NCBI GenBank assembly: GCA_037178625.1
Contig: CM074144.1
Span: forward strand, 1,054,001 to 1,118,000
Direction of reading: 5' to 3'
Length of the DNA: 64,000 nucleotides
DNA from: Skeletonema tropicum
Taxonomy: Eukaryota; Bacillariophyta; Thalassiosirophyceae; Thalassiosirales; Thalassiosiraceae
The position numbers and the translations under genes were made by a program. Below are positions 54,535 to 64,000 of the stretch, piece by piece. The notes under the pieces are model-generated. The model worked only from the letters and a program-made list of their open reading frames with translations. It searched no databases and was not told where the DNA came from. Positions within the stretch are counted from its first letter, which is position 1, and each line of letters opens with the position of its first letter.

Positions 54535-56304
54535 TTATCGAGATCGGTCGGCTCCAAATTGCACAACTCCTTCCACTGCTCGGCAGTGATGACCATGGCA
54601 GTAGCAGTCACTCCCCTGCAATACCTCATTGTTGATGTTGACTGCCAAAGGTCCAATCTCCAAACTATCATTCTGCAATCCTTCGATATCAAGTTCGTCA
54701 CCGACAATTCGACGTTGTGCCGGTCTTGCCCGAGGAAGCTCATTAGTATCATTGCCTCTACTCTTCAGATTGCGCTTGCCTTCTTCTTTGACACGTGCTA
54801 TAATCAAATGCATAAAATCTTCCGTCTGGAATAAGTACTCACGTAACACCTTCTTCTGAAGTTCCGTACCTCGAGTGACTCCAAATTGCCGCAGTAATTT
54901 ATTCCATATTGCATGGGCGCTCTCAATGTTTTGCTCGTCAATACCACCAAGAGTGCCCCATAGACGGAGCTGTCTCACAAGATGTCCACCAAAAAGGAGA
55001 TGGGCTTTCATAGAGCGTGTTAGTTTTGGCTTCCATCCACTAATTGGGCAATCATCTTTGCAAAGTTTGTAGACGAGTTCTTTCAGTTCATCGGCATCCT
55101 TTTCCAGCAATGGGACCTTCTTATATGTCATTGTCGGGTATTTTGCTATAACAGCATCCCTTTTCCGTTTGTAACACTCCTTTGTTGGTGCAAATGGTCG
55201 AAGTCCTCTGCCATTACTTCCCGGATCACGAGTGTCACAGGCAATAAACATCGCAACCCGTCGTAGTTGTTTTAGATTTATACCAGCGAATTTGCAGCAG
55301 GCTAGCGTTGTTTCAACGTCGAATCTATGGTGTGCATTCCATGTTTTGATAATGTATTTCTTTGGAATGCCATTCTTCAACCGCCGCTGTATGAGTAACT
55401 CAAGCATTTCATCCTCAGTGTTGAAGCCGCCAGACTTGAGACTATCTAGCCAGTCACCTGCTTTCTTTGTCCGTGCACGTTTATTTCTTGTTGTTTCCTC
55501 GACTGCATAGGTCCCTGGCATCTTAGCAACAAGCATTGGTCGGTGTTTTGTAAATGATAATAACTTTGCAACTGGCACATCGACATCATGCTCATCAAAC
55601 ATCCATTGCAACAACATTCCAGCAACTCGTTAATCGTTATCATTCGGCGGTAGTTTACCATTGCGCGAGGTTTTTAATTTTTGTTCGAACAGTGCAACAG
55701 CATCATCGGTAAGGTGACCATTGTGGTCGAAAATTACAATGCTTCCCGGATTGAGTCTCTTTGGCAGAAGAAGATCCACTTCTGTCTCTTCTTGCTCTTC
55801 TGTTTCTTTCGACTGCTTGTTATTTGTAGCTTTGCTTTTCTTTTTCTTCTTTGCCGGCGAACCTCTTAATGACCGCATATCGACAGGATGCGAGACTGGA
55901 GTAATAATTGTTGTTTCATCTTCGAATAGAGCCATGAAATCATTGTGTCGTTGCACTTTTCCACGATCAGGGTGGTCTTTCCATGTCTGGTCCCAAGGCC
56001 GTTGACATTTCTTTTTTACGTTGGTCCCGCGTGTCCTGCTGATAAGGTCAGGGGTGAGGATGCCTCCAGCGTTATTTAGAGTATAAAGGCAGCCATCACA
56101 GATGACTCTCTTGTGTGCGTTAACTGTTGGCTTTAATTGAAAATTGAAGCAATTACGACTCTCATCACGGCTGAAGAAGAAATGTTTGGGGACTGAAAGC
56201 TTTGCAGGCGTGGTATCTTCTCCCCTTCTCGAACGTCGGGATGATCGGCCGCTCTCGCTCCTGCTGTTGCGGCCAGCAGAAGGGGTGGTTTGACCTGTCG
56301 ACAT
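54535..56304 (-). pseudogene. Unrecognised two-part protein gene of the 3.7 kb unit, copy 1, split by one in-frame TAA
   Basis: One frame runs from ATG 56304 (MSTGQTTPSAGRN) for 224 residues, then a TAA (55630-55632), then continues in the same frame to 54535. The second part's first ATG is at 55617. Part 1 is Ser/Arg-rich, with a possible zinc-binding CDGC and a Lys-rich stretch (AKKKKKSKATNNK). Part 2 has a basic helical region and a segment IESAHAIWNKLLRQFGVTRG whose E-x2-H-x3-N layout resembles the C-terminal part of some DNA transposases. No catalytic set could be identified, so the function is open. The TAA could be a nonsense mutation, a readthrough codon or the border of two proteins. 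Confidence 0.45.
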
Positions 56305-56344
56305 GGTTCGGAAGTGCTAGCGGACCGAGTTGAATTCAGCAAGC

Positions 56345-56638
56345 CTACCTATTGGCGGAGTCGTAGTTTTCGACACTTTTGACGATGGACTGTGCAACCG
56401 AATTAGCATCTACACGCTCCGTCTCCAAATATTTCGCCCTTTCAACCGTTAAGCTGAATGCTAGATTACTGTAGAGAGGCAAATCAAAGATATAGTGTCC
56501 ATCAACCATTGTAGATATATTATCTCCTGCCATCCTGCCATACAAGCTCCTTTTGTCGCTAGGTCTCGGCGGCATGTCACACCCTGCCGACGTGCCACCC
56601 ACACCACACGTGATTTCCAGTACTATTATGACGCCCAA
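56345..56638 (-). CDS. 97-residue open frame of the 3.7 kb unit, copy 2; possibly one exon
   Basis: Same as copy 1 except Val to Ile in GDNISTMV. It lies 41 bp upstream of the ATG of the two-part gene of copy 1, so the tandem arrangement places it where it could serve as a leader exon for that gene. Confidence 0.35.
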   Translation of the reverse strand: MGVIIVLEITCGVGGTSAGCDMPPRPSDKRSLYGRMAGDNISTMVDGHYIFDLPLYSNLAFSLTVERAKYLETERVDANSVAQSIVKSVENYDSANR

Positions 56639-58235
56639 TTACTTCTACAGGCCAATAAATCGAGCGACTACCTGCCATGGACTGCGAAAGAATGCGTCGC
56701 TTGGATCTTCAACCTATTAAATCATCATGAGCGTGCATGAGATATCAACCTGGGACAAGTTTGGGCAGAAACGGGACAAGTTTGGGCAGAAACGGGACAA
56801 GTTTGGGCAGAAACGGGAATATGGAAACACAGCAGCACAGGTACCATAGGCACCGAGCACCGAGCGATGTAGCATCACACAACGTTGTATCATTGTCTCA
56901 TAAGAGAGGCAACTGAGGGTGGACGGTGGACATTCATTCTGCCGCTGATAGCAATGACTCTCAAAAACAGAGTGCTGATGGAATGAATCAACAATGGAGG
57001 AGGAGGGCTGGAGATTCAACCAGAACCAGGCGGGCGGGGCAAATACACATTACATCCGTCATCCTCATCAACACTGCAATTTTATCATCGTCTTGCCTCA
57101 TAACTCATAACGTAACTGCCATCCCAAGCATCGATTTACGTGACGGGCTGTATAGTAAGGATGGAAAGATCTGCATTATGTGGAAGCGCCAATGAACTCA
57201 AGGAAGCGTTTTGGGACATTCAATAAATGCTGTGACTAGTTTATCTTTGATCTTCTTACCGCAGAAGGAAGTGCCAAGTCATTATGGCTAGTTATCTAGT
57301 GGGCAACAAATTGGGATTCATATTTTCCAAAATAACAATTGGTCAACTTGCATTGGGACTCTCTCGACATGACAATACCGTTGTTCTGCAGGATTACCAG
57401 TAGAATCCGACTCGATACGGAAGGTGGAAGGTGGCGACTGCAAGCGCTTGGATTATCGTGGATGCGATCAACCAGTGTTACTTTCAGTTTGTGTCGTTGG
57501 AAGTGGTGTAGTGGGTGCAGAGGATGGAAATGTAGCTATCGAAATTGGGCAGCAGCATCAAGGAGAGGCCTAGGTGATTGGTCATCCTGGTTGAGTTTGC
57601 AAGTAATTCCTCTTGGCAGTTCTGGTGACTTTGTTAGTTTATGCGCCATGGTCATGACTGAATCATGATTCGTATATTCACTCGTCATGCATCATTGGCT
57701 GCATTTTCAGAAGTGTAAAGTCTTTCAATGATGCCGTTACTGAAGCCAAGGCTGTCCGTTCCACTGGCCCCTCGGCAGCGGAGATTGCCAAACTTCCCAA
57801 GTGGGAAATGAATAGAAATGAATGCATGCATGGAGGGGGAGTACTTAGAAGTCAAAGTAAAGTAAATTCAAGTACTCGTAGATATCCATCCTATTACTAG
57901 AGCAATAATACACGTGCCACAGCCAGGTCCAGCAAGCAATATCACAGAGTGATTGCTGTCCACTTTGAACTATTACATAGGAGTAACAATTAACTACGTA
58001 CTAGAACTTCTCCGAGAAAATACATCACGGAGTGATTGCTGTCCACTTTGAATTCCAATCTCACGAAGAATTTTGTTCTTAGTCTCTAAATCACTCATAC
58101 CATCGTCTTTCCGTTTCTTCATAACTTTTGAATTCTCTCGGCAAGACTGTGAATACTTGATGTTGCCTTGCTTCTTTTGTCGCTTTGATGAAGCTGTGCT
58201 TGCACTTCAAGGTCGACAACCTGCGATTGATATCA

Positions 58236-60005
58236 TTATCGAGATCGGTCGGCTCCAAATTGCACAACTCCTTCCACTGCTCGGCAGTGATGACCATGGC
58301 AGTAGCAGTCACTCCCCTGCAATACCTCATTGTTGATGTTGACTGCCAAAGGTCCAATCTCCAAACTATCATTCTGCAATCCTTCGATATCAAGTTCGTC
58401 ACCGACAATTCGACGTTGTGCCGGTCTTGCCCGAGGAAGCTCATTAGTATCATTGCCTCTACTCTTCAGATTGCGCTTGCCTTCTTCTTTGACACGTGCT
58501 ATAATCAAATGCATAAAATCTTCCGTCTGGAATAAGTACTCACGTAACACCTTCTTCTGAAGTTCCGTACCTCGAGTGACTCCAAATTGCCGCAGTAATT
58601 TATTCCATATTGCATGGGCGCTCTCAATGTTTTGCTCGTCAATACCACCAAGAGTGCCCCATAGACGGAGCTGTCTCACAAGATGTCCACCAAAAAGGAG
58701 ATGGGCTTTCATAGAGCGTGTTAGTTTTGGCTTCCATCCACTAATTGGGCAATCATCTTTGCAAAGTTTGTAGACGAGTTCTTTCAGTTCATCGGCATCC
58801 TTTTCCAGCAATGGGACCTTCTTATATGTCATTGTCGGGTATTTTGCTATAACAGCATCCCTTTTCCGTTTGTAACACTCCTTTGTTGGTGCAAATGGTC
58901 GAAGTCCTCTGCCATTACTTCCCGGATCACGAGTGTCACAGGCAATAAACATCGCAACCCGTCGTAGTTGTTTTAGATTTATACCAGCGAATTTGCAGCA
59001 GGCTAGCGTTGTTTCAACGTCGAATCTATGGTGTGCATTCCATGTTTTGATAATGTATTTCTTTGGAATGCCATTCTTCAACCGCCGCTGTATGAGTAAC
59101 TCAAGCATTTCATCCTCAGTGTTGAAGCCGCCAGACTTGAGACTATCTAGCCAGTCACCTGCTTTCTTTGTCCGTGCACGTTTATTTCTTGTTGTTTCCT
59201 CGACTGCATAGGTCCCTGGCATCTTAGCAACAAGCATTGGTCGGTGTTTTGTAAATGATAATAACTTTGCAACTGGCACATCGACATCATGCTCATCAAA
59301 CATCCATTGCAACAACATTCCAGCAACTCGTTAATCGTTATCATTCGGCGGTAGTTTACCATTGCGCGAGGTTTTTAATTTTTGTTCGAACAGTGCAACA
59401 GCATCATCGGTAAGGTGACCATTGTGGTCGAAAATTACAATGCTTCCCGGATTGAGTCTCTTTGGCAGAAGAAGATCCACTTCTGTCTCTTCTTGCTCTT
59501 CTGTTTCTTTCGACTGCTTGTTATTTGTAGCTTTGCTTTTCTTTTTCTTCTTTGCCGGCGAACCTCTTAATGACCGCATATCGACAGGATGCGAGACTGG
59601 AGTAATAATTGTTGTTTCATCTTCGAATAGAGCCATGAAATCATTGTGTCGTTGCACTTTTCCACGATCAGGGTGGTCTTTCCATGTCTGGTCCCAAGGC
59701 CGTTGACATTTCTTTTTTACGTTGGTCCCGCGTGTCCTGCTGATAAGGTCAGGGGTGAGGATGCCTCCAGCGTTATTTAGAGTATAAAGGCAGCCATCAC
59801 AGATGACTCTCTTGTGTGCGTTAACTGTTGGCTTTAATTGAAAATTGAAGCAATTACGACTCTCATCACGGCTGAAGAAGAAATGTTTGGGGACTGAAAG
59901 CTTTGCAGGCGTGGTATCTTCTCCCCTTCTCGAACGTCGGGATGATCGGCCGCTCTCGCTCCTGCTGTTGCGGCCAGCAGAAGGGGTGGTTTGACCTGTC
60001 GACAT
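58236..60005 (-). pseudogene. Unrecognised two-part protein gene of the 3.7 kb unit, copy 2
   Basis: Both translated parts read the same as copy 1, with the same in-frame TAA at 59331-59333. See copy 1 for the description. No independent decay is visible between the two copies. Confidence 0.45.
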
Positions 60006-60030
60006 GGTTCGGAAGTGCTAGCGGACCGAG

Positions 60031-61145
60031 TTGAATTCAGCAAGCCTACCTATTGGCGGAGTCGTGGTTTTCGACACTTTTGACGATGGACTGTGCAACC
60101 GAATTAGCATCTACACGCTCCGTCTCCAAATATTTCGCCCTTTCAACCGTTAAGCTGAATGCTAGATTACTGTAGAGAGGCAAATCAAAGATATAGTGTC
60201 CATCAACCATTGTAGATATATTATCTCCTGCCATCCTGCCATACAAGCTCCTTTTGTCGCTAGGTCTCGGCGGCATGTCACACCCTGCCGACGTGCCACC
60301 CACACCACACGTGATTTCCAGTACTATTATGACGCCCAATTACTTCTACAGGCCAATAAATCGAGCGACTACCTGCCATGGACTGCGAAAGAATGCGTCG
60401 CTTGGATCTTCAACCTATTAAATCATCATGAGCGTGCATGAGATATCAACCTGGGACAAGTTTGGGCAGAAACGGGACAAGTTTGGGCAGAAACGGGACA
60501 AGTTTGGGCAGAAACGGGAATATGGAAACACAGCAGCACAGGTACCATAGGCACCGAGCACCGAGCGATGTAGCATCACACAACGTTGTATCATTGTCTC
60601 ATAAGAGAGGCAACTGAGGGTGGACGGTGGACATTCATTCTGCCGCTGATAGCAATGACTCTCAAAAACAGAGTGCTGATGGAATGAATCAACAATGGAG
60701 GAGGAGGGCTGGAGATTCAACCAGAACCAGGCGGGCGGGGCAAATACACATTACATCCGTCATCCTCATCAACACTGCAATTTTATCATCGTCTTGCCTC
60801 ATAACTCATAACGTAACTGCCATCCCAAGCATCGATTTACGTGACGGGCTGTATAGTAAGGATGGAAAGATCTGCATTATGTGGAAGCGCCAATGAACTC
60901 AAGGAAGCGTTTTGGGACATTCAATAAATGCTGTGACTAGTTTATCTTTGATCTTCTTACCGCAGAAGGAAGTGCCAAGTCATTATGGCTAGTTATCTAG
61001 TGGGCAACAAATTGGGATTCATATTTTCCAAAATAACAATTGGTCAACTTGCATTGGGACTCTCTCGACATGACAATACCGTTGTTCTGCAGGATTACCA
61101 GTAGAATCCGACTCGATACGGAAGGTGGAAGGTGGCGACTGCAAG
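60031..61145. repeat. 3.7 kb tandem segment, copy 3, truncated (1,115 bp)
   Basis: Matches the first 1,115 bp of the unit and stops after GGTGGCGACTGCAAG, where the 759 bp array begins. It includes the 97-residue frame and the minisatellite but lacks the two-part gene. Confidence 0.93.
60046..60339 (-). CDS. 97-residue open frame of the 3.7 kb unit, copy 3; possibly one exon
   Basis: Same as copy 2 except Tyr to His near the end (VENHDSANR). In this copy the upstream context is the same but the two-part gene is lost. Confidence 0.3.
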   Translation of the reverse strand: MGVIIVLEITCGVGGTSAGCDMPPRPSDKRSLYGRMAGDNISTMVDGHYIFDLPLYSNLAFSLTVERAKYLETERVDANSVAQSIVKSVENHDSANR

Positions 61146-63500
61146 TTCGATGTAATTGATTCCCAATCAGTAACGTTGGTCAGTAATTCTTGAGAATGTG
61201 ATGAGCATGAGGAGCAGCCGAGAAAAGTTAGTTAGATGTGAGACTGATTGCATTCAGAGATGCCATCAACTTATGTACTAAGTTTGTACTCACTTTTATA
61301 AGGTCACTTTCTATTTCTGCAACTGAAAAACACGACGTCCTCGTGAATGGGAAACTTCCTCTCTCCCATCTTCAGATGAAATCGATCAATAGTGCCGGCA
61401 GACTCCCACCGCAGTTGTTGCTTCTGCATCTCCGTCCAACGATGTAAATATAAGAGACACATCAAATCTCCCTCCAACTTGTCAAAGGCCTTAGCCCCTT
61501 CTCCTCGTCCTATGCCAGAGGAGGGGATTGGATCCGTCGCGAAAGGATAGGGTAACTTTGAATATGTCGACGAAGACATTCCTTGGGCGAAGTCCCAGGA
61601 AAAGGGCAAGTGCGCAGACCAACTAAGAAGTAATTGATTTTGAGTAGAAATGAAAAGAAATATTGCTTCGACCATATTCATTTGGCTTCTCCCCTTCCAA
61701 TCGGAAAAGTAGTGCCAGACATCACAATGGGAGGCTTCAATTCAAATCTTCTCTCCGTCAATCATTAGACGTCGATCTGCGTCTTCCCCGTCCATTGCTT
61801 GACCATGACGAACATCGCCGTTGTACGGTGGCTATCTATTGTTGCGTAGAAAAGAGATAATTTCTCCAGATTTCCAGCAAGTCGAAGGGGGCAGCAACGA
61901 CCCCTTCGATGTAATTGATTCCCAATCAGTAACGTTGGTCAGTAATTCTTGAGAATGTGATGAGCATGAGGAGCAGCCGAGAAAAGTTAGTTAGATGTGA
62001 GACTGATTGCATTCAGAGATGTCATCAACTTATGTACTAAGTTTGTACTCACTTTTATAAGGTCACTTTCTATTTCTGCAACTGAAAAACACGACGTCCT
62101 CGTGAATGGGAAACTTCCTCTCTCCCATCTTCAGATGAAATCGATCAATAGTGCCGGCAGACTCCCACCGCAGTTGTTGCTTCTGCATCTCCGTCCAACG
62201 ATGTAAATATAAGAGACACATCAAATCTCCCTCCAACTTGTCAAAGGCCTTAGCCCCTTCTCCTCGTCCTATGCCAGAGGAGGGGATTGGATCCGTCGCG
62301 AAAGGATAGGGTAACTTTGAATATGTCGACGAAGACATTCCTTGGGCGAAGTCCCAGGAAAAGGGCAAGTGCGCAGACCAACTAAGAAGTAATTGATTTT
62401 GAGTAGAAATGAAAAGAAATATTGCTTCGACCATATTCATTTGGCTTCTCCCCTTCCAATCGGAAAAGTAGTGCCAGACATCACAATGGGAGGCTTCAAT
62501 TCAAATCTTCTCTCCGTCAATCATTAGACGTCGATCTGCGTCTTCCCCGTCCATTGCTTGACCATGACGAACATCGCCGTTGTACGGTGGCTATCTATTG
62601 TTGCGTAGAAAAGAGATAATTTCTCCAGATTTCCAGCAAGTCGAAGGGGGCAGCAACGACCCCTTCGATGTAATTGATTCCCAATCAGTAACGTTGGTCA
62701 GTAATTCTTGAGAATGTGATGAGCATGAGGAGCAGCCGAGAAAAGTTAGTTAGATGTGAGACTGATTGCATTCAGAGATGTCATCAACTTATGTACTAAG
62801 TTTGTACTCACTTTTATAAGGTCACTTTCTATTTCTGCAACTGAAAAACACGACGTCCTCGTGAATGGGAAACTTCCTCTCTCCCATCTTCAGATGAAAT
62901 CGATCAATAGTGCCGGCAGACTCCCACCGCAGTTGTTGCTTCTGCATCTCCGTCCAACGATGTAAATATAAGAGACACATCAAATCTCCCTCCAACTTGT
63001 CAAAGGCCTTAGCCCCTTCTCCTCGTCCTATGCCAGAGGAGGGGATTGGATCCGTCGCGAAAGGATAGGGTAACTTTGAATATGTCGACGAAGACATTCC
63101 TTGGGCGAAGTCCCAGGAAAAGGGCAAGTGCGCAGACCAACTAAGAAGTAATTGATTTTGAGTAGAAATGAAAAGAAATATTGCTTCGACCATATTCATT
63201 TGGCTTCTCCCCTTCCAATCGGAAAAGTAGTGCCAGACATCACAATGGGAGGCTTCAATTCAAATCTTCTCTCCGTCAATCATTAGACGTCGATCTGCGT
63301 CTTCCCCGTCCATTGCTTGACCATGACGAACATCGCCGTTGTACGGTGGCTATCTATTGTTGCGTAGAAAAGAGATAATTTCTCCAGATTTCCAGCAAGT
63401 CGAAGGGGGCAGCAACGACCCCTTCGATGTAATTGATTCCCAATCAGTAACGTTGGTCAGTAATTCTTGAGAATGTGATGAGCATGAGGAGCAGCCGAGA
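61146..63500. repeat. 759 bp tandem repeat, three copies plus 78 bp
   Basis: Units at 61146-61904, 61905-62663 and 62664-63422, then a 78 bp partial unit, each starting TTCGATGTAATTGATTCCC. Unit 1 differs from 2 and 3 by at least one base (GATGCCATC against GATGTCATC). Each unit has a minus-strand frame of 125 residues (such as 61304-61681) containing RWTEMQKQQLRWESAGTIDR and FHLKMGERKFPIHEDVVFFS. That frame looks like part of a real protein but I cannot name it. Each junction carries a 9 bp inverted repeat. Confidence 0.93.
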
Positions 63501-64000
63501 TGATACGAAGTTAGAGGAAGCCACTCAATACAGAATGAAAAGCAGTCAAACAGGATTAAGCCATGGAATAGCTTGCCCCCAAGACTGCCACCCTTTCCTC
63601 CTGAATACTGTCCACTATCCATCGCCCCCGGAAATCTTAAATAATATCAATAATTTCTTCAGAGAACCTCATCTTTTGCCCTGTTATCAATAACGCCTGA
63701 CAGCACAATGATAAATTGACGCTGATAATAATTCATTAGAAAACGCCAAAGGAGGAGATCGGGATAAGAGTATTAGGCCTGTGTGCGGAGTTGTTTTTCG
63801 GAAATTATTCAGTAAGTAACAACATTTTTTGTGTAGAGCAGATAAAATAATAAACACTGAATATTTACCTGGATTTTTTACTCGTAAGGAGACGGTGTGC
63901 TGATAGGATCAATGATGATATGGTAGTAGCATGAAATAATTTTCGTATGAAGTTGGATGGCGTCATGGCTGTAGGAGATATCATGGTTTTGTTGTTATGT
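63501..64000. other. No feature seen
   Basis: 500 bp to the window end. The sequence is AT-rich after 63600, with short frames only. Confidence 0.5.

Larger units (their letters stand above)
52631..56329. repeat. 3.7 kb tandem segment, copy 1 (3,699 bp)
   Basis: Begins TTGAATTCAGCAAGCC and ends ...GCGGACCGAG, directly abutting copy 2. It contains a 97-residue minus-strand frame, a 21 bp x 3 minisatellite and a minus-strand pair of open frames. It differs from copy 2 by a few substitutions and two single-base indels near 53140-53165. Confidence 0.93.
56330..60030. repeat. 3.7 kb tandem segment, copy 2 (3,701 bp)
   Basis: Near-identical to copy 1 along its full length, in the same orientation. 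The two extra bases relative to copy 1 lie beside the minisatellite. Junctions with copies 1 and 3 have the same sequence (GCGGACCGAG followed by TTGAATTCAG). Confidence 0.93.

Overview
The window reads as nuclear DNA of a chitin-producing centric diatom, probably of the Thalassiosira/Cyclotella type. The reasons are: genes on both strands with short GT-AG introns (mostly 85-185 bp); plastid proteins with a signal peptide followed by an A/S-F cleavage context; a violaxanthin de-epoxidase-like protein of the xanthophyll pathway; a very large secreted chitin-degrading enzyme; and Copia-type retroelements. Species assignment is inference. Exon joins were made by hand from splice sites and reading frame.

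1-12.4 kb is ordinary gene-dense sequence. It holds a broken SnoaL-like gene, a START-domain protein (3 exons), a complex I B8/NDUFA2-like subunit with a long C-terminal extension, a violaxanthin de-epoxidase-like protein, an M17 leucyl aminopeptidase, an ascorbate-peroxidase-type heme peroxidase and a predicted thylakoid-lumen protein.

12.5-20.9 kb is a transposon cluster. Two ~1.4 kb TTAA-flanked (piggyBac-like) non-autonomous elements sit head to tail and share one TTAA. Just beyond them is an intact-looking 5,559 bp Mutator-like element (MULE) with 92 bp perfect terminal inverted repeats and a 9 bp target duplication. It encodes a DDE/SWIM transposase and a second protein whose C-terminal half has the H-x-D...H...R pattern of 2-oxoglutarate/Fe(II) oxygenases of the TET/JBP kind. 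This is the most novel candidate system here.

21-27 kb carries a small Cys-rich membrane protein and a five-exon gene for a ~1,518-residue enzyme: LPMO, hevein-type chitin-binding domain, GH18 chitinase, a second chitin-binding domain, a second GH18, then four Cys-rich modules. The chitin-binding/GH18 module was duplicated as a 1,468 bp block. 27.25-31.13 kb is a rearranged Copia provirus with three direct LTRs and one inverted LTR, yet flanked by a single matching 5 bp target duplication.

31.9-45.5 kb is gene-dense again: SpoU/TrmH methyltransferase, EF-hand plus GDT1/UPF0016 transporter, three uncharacterised proteins, a frameshifted MYND-finger gene, a plastid NTF2-like/DUF2358-type protein, a frameshifted M3 mitochondrial intermediate peptidase, a membrane RING-H2 protein and a plastid uroporphyrinogen-III synthase.

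45.7-63.5 kb is dominated by tandem repeats: a ~227 bp satellite with an exact five-monomer, 1,132 bp higher-order period; a 3.7 kb segment present 2.3 times; and a 759 bp unit present 3.1 times. Few genes can be supported there.
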